Shown here: positions 62,701 to 64,000 of the stretch, piece after piece | Layout of the letters: each line of letters opens with the position of its first letter | How positions within the stretch are numbered: position 1 is the stretch's first letter | DNA from: Nocardioides sp. AX2bis | GTDB lineage: Bacteria; Actinomycetota; Actinomycetes; Propionibacteriales; Nocardioidaceae | NCBI RefSeq assembly: GCF_902506435.1 | Contig: NZ_LR733215.1 | Coordinates: 609,989 to 673,988 of the forward strand | Direction of reading: 5' to 3' | Length of the DNA stretch: 64,000 nucleotides | Made by a program: the position numbers and the translations under genes | The notes under the pieces: model-generated | Seen by the model: the letters and a program-made list of their open reading frames with translations, nothing else | Database searches by the model: none | What the model was told of the DNA's origin: nothing

Positions 62701-64000
62701 TCACCAGGCGGTGGAGGAGCCCCGGGGCGGCAGCGGGTGGGCGGCGTCGCGGAGGACGTAGACCAGGCCGCCGGAGCGGGTCAGCCAGGCGCGCTCGAGC
62801 TGGGCGCGGTCGTAGGTGCGGCGCACGCCCGAGGCATCGGAGGCGGCCGGGTCGTTGACGACCACGTCGCCGGCGGCGTCGAAGCCGACGATCACGAGCA
62901 GGTGGCCGGCCGTCGAGCCGATCGGGGCGCCGTCGAGCTCGCCGGGACCGAAGGTGACGGAGGCGACCAGCGGGATCCCGGCCGCGACGAAGCGCTCGGC
63001 CTGGCGCGCGCCGGTCAGTCGGGTCACGAAGGCCTCGCCGCCGCCCCCGAGCCGGGAGGCCGCCCAGGCGGTGTTGAAGGCCCAGTTGCCGGTGCCGTCG
63101 TAGCCGTGGTCGTAGGTGGCCCGCGCGGCCACGTCGACCCAGGGGTCGCGGTGGCCGTCGGGGACCCAGGACGAGGCGCGGGCGCCGGGCAGCGCGTCGT
63201 AGTAGGAGAGCACCATCGAGGTCGCGGTGGGGGAGCACCACGCCTCCCCGCCGCCGCCCCACTGCGGGAAGTGCCCCTGGTGGATCATCTGGGAGTAGCG
63301 CGGCACGTCGAGCACCCGCCCGCGCACGTCGCCGGGGCGGGTCGGGTCGGGGGTGCCGGCGGGCAGGCGGGAGGCCATCGCGCCGACGGTGTCCAGGCGC
63401 GGGGAGGCCTGCTGGCCCTCGCGGCGCAGCAGGCGCACGCGCAGCTGGTAGGCGGTGACGCCGCCGGCCGCGGTGACGGTCCAGGTGTCGGTGTCCACGC
63501 GGGCGAGGTCGTCGTCCTGCCCGGCCACGGTCGTACGCCGCACGTGCTGGTCGCCCGCGGCCCAGCGGGCCATCAGGTCCCAGCTGGAGGTGCGGCCGTC
63601 GGCGGTGCGGCCGCGGACCTCCACCTCGACCAGGCTGTCGCGCGGGGTGGCGGCCGACCAGGAGGGGATCAGCGAGGTGAGGGCGAAGCCGGGCTCGTGC
63701 CAGCCGGACTGCCACGTCCCCTCGTCGTAGCGACGCCCGTCGAGGGTGCGGCTGCCGACCCCGTCGGCGCCGGCGGCGGCCAGGCGCAGCCGGCCGTTGG
63801 TCACGACGGTGCCACGGCGGCTGCTAGCGGACAGCGCCTCGCCGGTGTCCCAGCGGCGGTAGTCGACCAGGCGCTTGCCGGGACCGGCGGCCGCGGCGGA
63901 GGCGGCGGAGGCGGCGGAGGCCGCCGACGAGGAAGCGGCGTCGGCGCGGGTCATGGGGAGCATCATCGCCCCGGTCGCGGCGGCCTCCGCCGCGGCCAGG
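62701..64000 (-). CDS. Secreted C39-like cysteine protease-domain protein (5' end outside window)
   Basis: The frame stays open to the window end; the first Met within it (63966) falls in a stretch LAAAEAAATGAMMLPM that looks like the core and cleavage site of a signal peptide, so the real start lies beyond 64000. The visible mature part is about 420 residues: a beta-rich N-terminal domain (WQSGWHEPGFALTSLIPSW), then a papain-like C39 domain with Cys in GEAWCSPTATSMVL, His in STAGHLLVIVGF and Asp in VVVNDPAA. Likely an exported peptidase or amidase; related proteins are annotated as C39 family peptidases. The stop is 3 bases from the end of the convergent molybdoenzyme gene. Confidence 0.82.
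   Translation of the reverse strand, partial: LAAAEAAATGAMMLPMTRADAASSSAASAASAASAAAAGPGKRLVDYRRWDTGEALSASSRRGTVVTNGRLRLAAAGADGVGSRTLDGRRYDEGTWQSGWHEPGFALTSLIPSWSAATPRDSLVEVEVRGRTADGRTSSWDLMARWAAGDQHVRRTTVAGQDDDLARVDTDTWTVTAAGGVTAYQLRVRLLRREGQQASPRLDTVGAMASRLPAGTPDPTRPGDVRGRVLDVPRYSQMIHQGHFPQWGGGGEAWCSPTATSMVLSYYDALPGARASSWVPDGHRDPWVDVAARATYDHGYDGTGNWAFNTAWAASRLGGGGEAFVTRLTGARQAERFVAAGIPLVASVTFGPGELDGAPIGSTAGHLLVIVGFDAAGDVVVNDPAASDASGVRRTYDRAQLERAWLTRSGGLVYVLRDAAHPLPPRGSSTAW

Overview
The window is very GC-rich DNA with mostly GTG/ATG starts, short gaps and many stop/start overlaps. The gene content points to a high-GC actinobacterium: mycothiol glycosyltransferase MshA, CarD, SenX3-RegX3-PhoU, an RsiG/WhiG pair, an F420/flavin-type PPOX protein and a mycothiol-type isomerase. 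Many genes start 6-7 bases after a TANNNT -10 box, as leaderless actinobacterial genes do. A Nocardioides-like member of the Propionibacteriales fits best, but this is inferred from gene content and no marker gene proves it. No rRNA, tRNA, phage, transposase or cas gene was seen.

Layout. 0-8 kb: the end of a membrane adenylate cyclase, a cysteine desulfurase-like enzyme, a LuxR-type response regulator, and a zwf/GH15 sugar pair. 8-21 kb: a PrmC-like methylase, a metallo-beta-lactamase-fold hydrolase, a lipoprotein, two large secreted zinc metalloproteases, an HTH protein and an MFS exporter. 20.7-25.8 kb: a glycolate/glyoxylate locus (glcD, IclR regulator, glcB, glcG) with a candidate shared operator. 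26-37 kb: typA, a heliorhodopsin, a PPOX protein, an MmpL transporter, an M4 protease fused to an emfourin-like domain, a DMT permease, a racemase and an SDR enzyme. 37.5-39.4 kb: mshA and a YbjN protein. 39.4-44.5 kb: a cyclic-di-GMP block (EAL protein, pseudo-receiver, GGDEF-EAL protein) facing rsiG-whiG. 45.5-51 kb: an Entner-Doudoroff operon (zwf-edd-eda) divergent from a ROK regulator. 51.8-55.3 kb: regX3-senX3, phoU and gpmA with a PHO box. 57-61 kb: carD, an IspD-like half protein, ispD, nirD-like and ispF. 61-64 kb: a molybdopterin oxidoreductase and a C39-like protease cut by the window end.

Two systems stand out. First, enzymes that should make and break c-di-GMP sit beside an anti-sigma factor of the c-di-GMP-armed RsiG type and its sigma factor; the GGDEF protein has lost EAL metal ligands, and the receiver has lost its phosphorylation site. 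Second, IspD has lost the dimer-arm residues that normally reach into the partner active site, while a back-to-back partial IspD paralog keeps exactly those residues and lacks the CTP-binding part. This suggests a two-subunit IspD.

A 22-bp tandem repeat occurs in eight intergenic arrays (29 units, exact period). Six of the eight have exactly three units, and six abut or supply the stop codon of a co-oriented gene. Because 22 is not a multiple of three, three units carry TGA in all three frames. A second hairpin/REP-like repeat cluster fills 11.5-11.9 kb.
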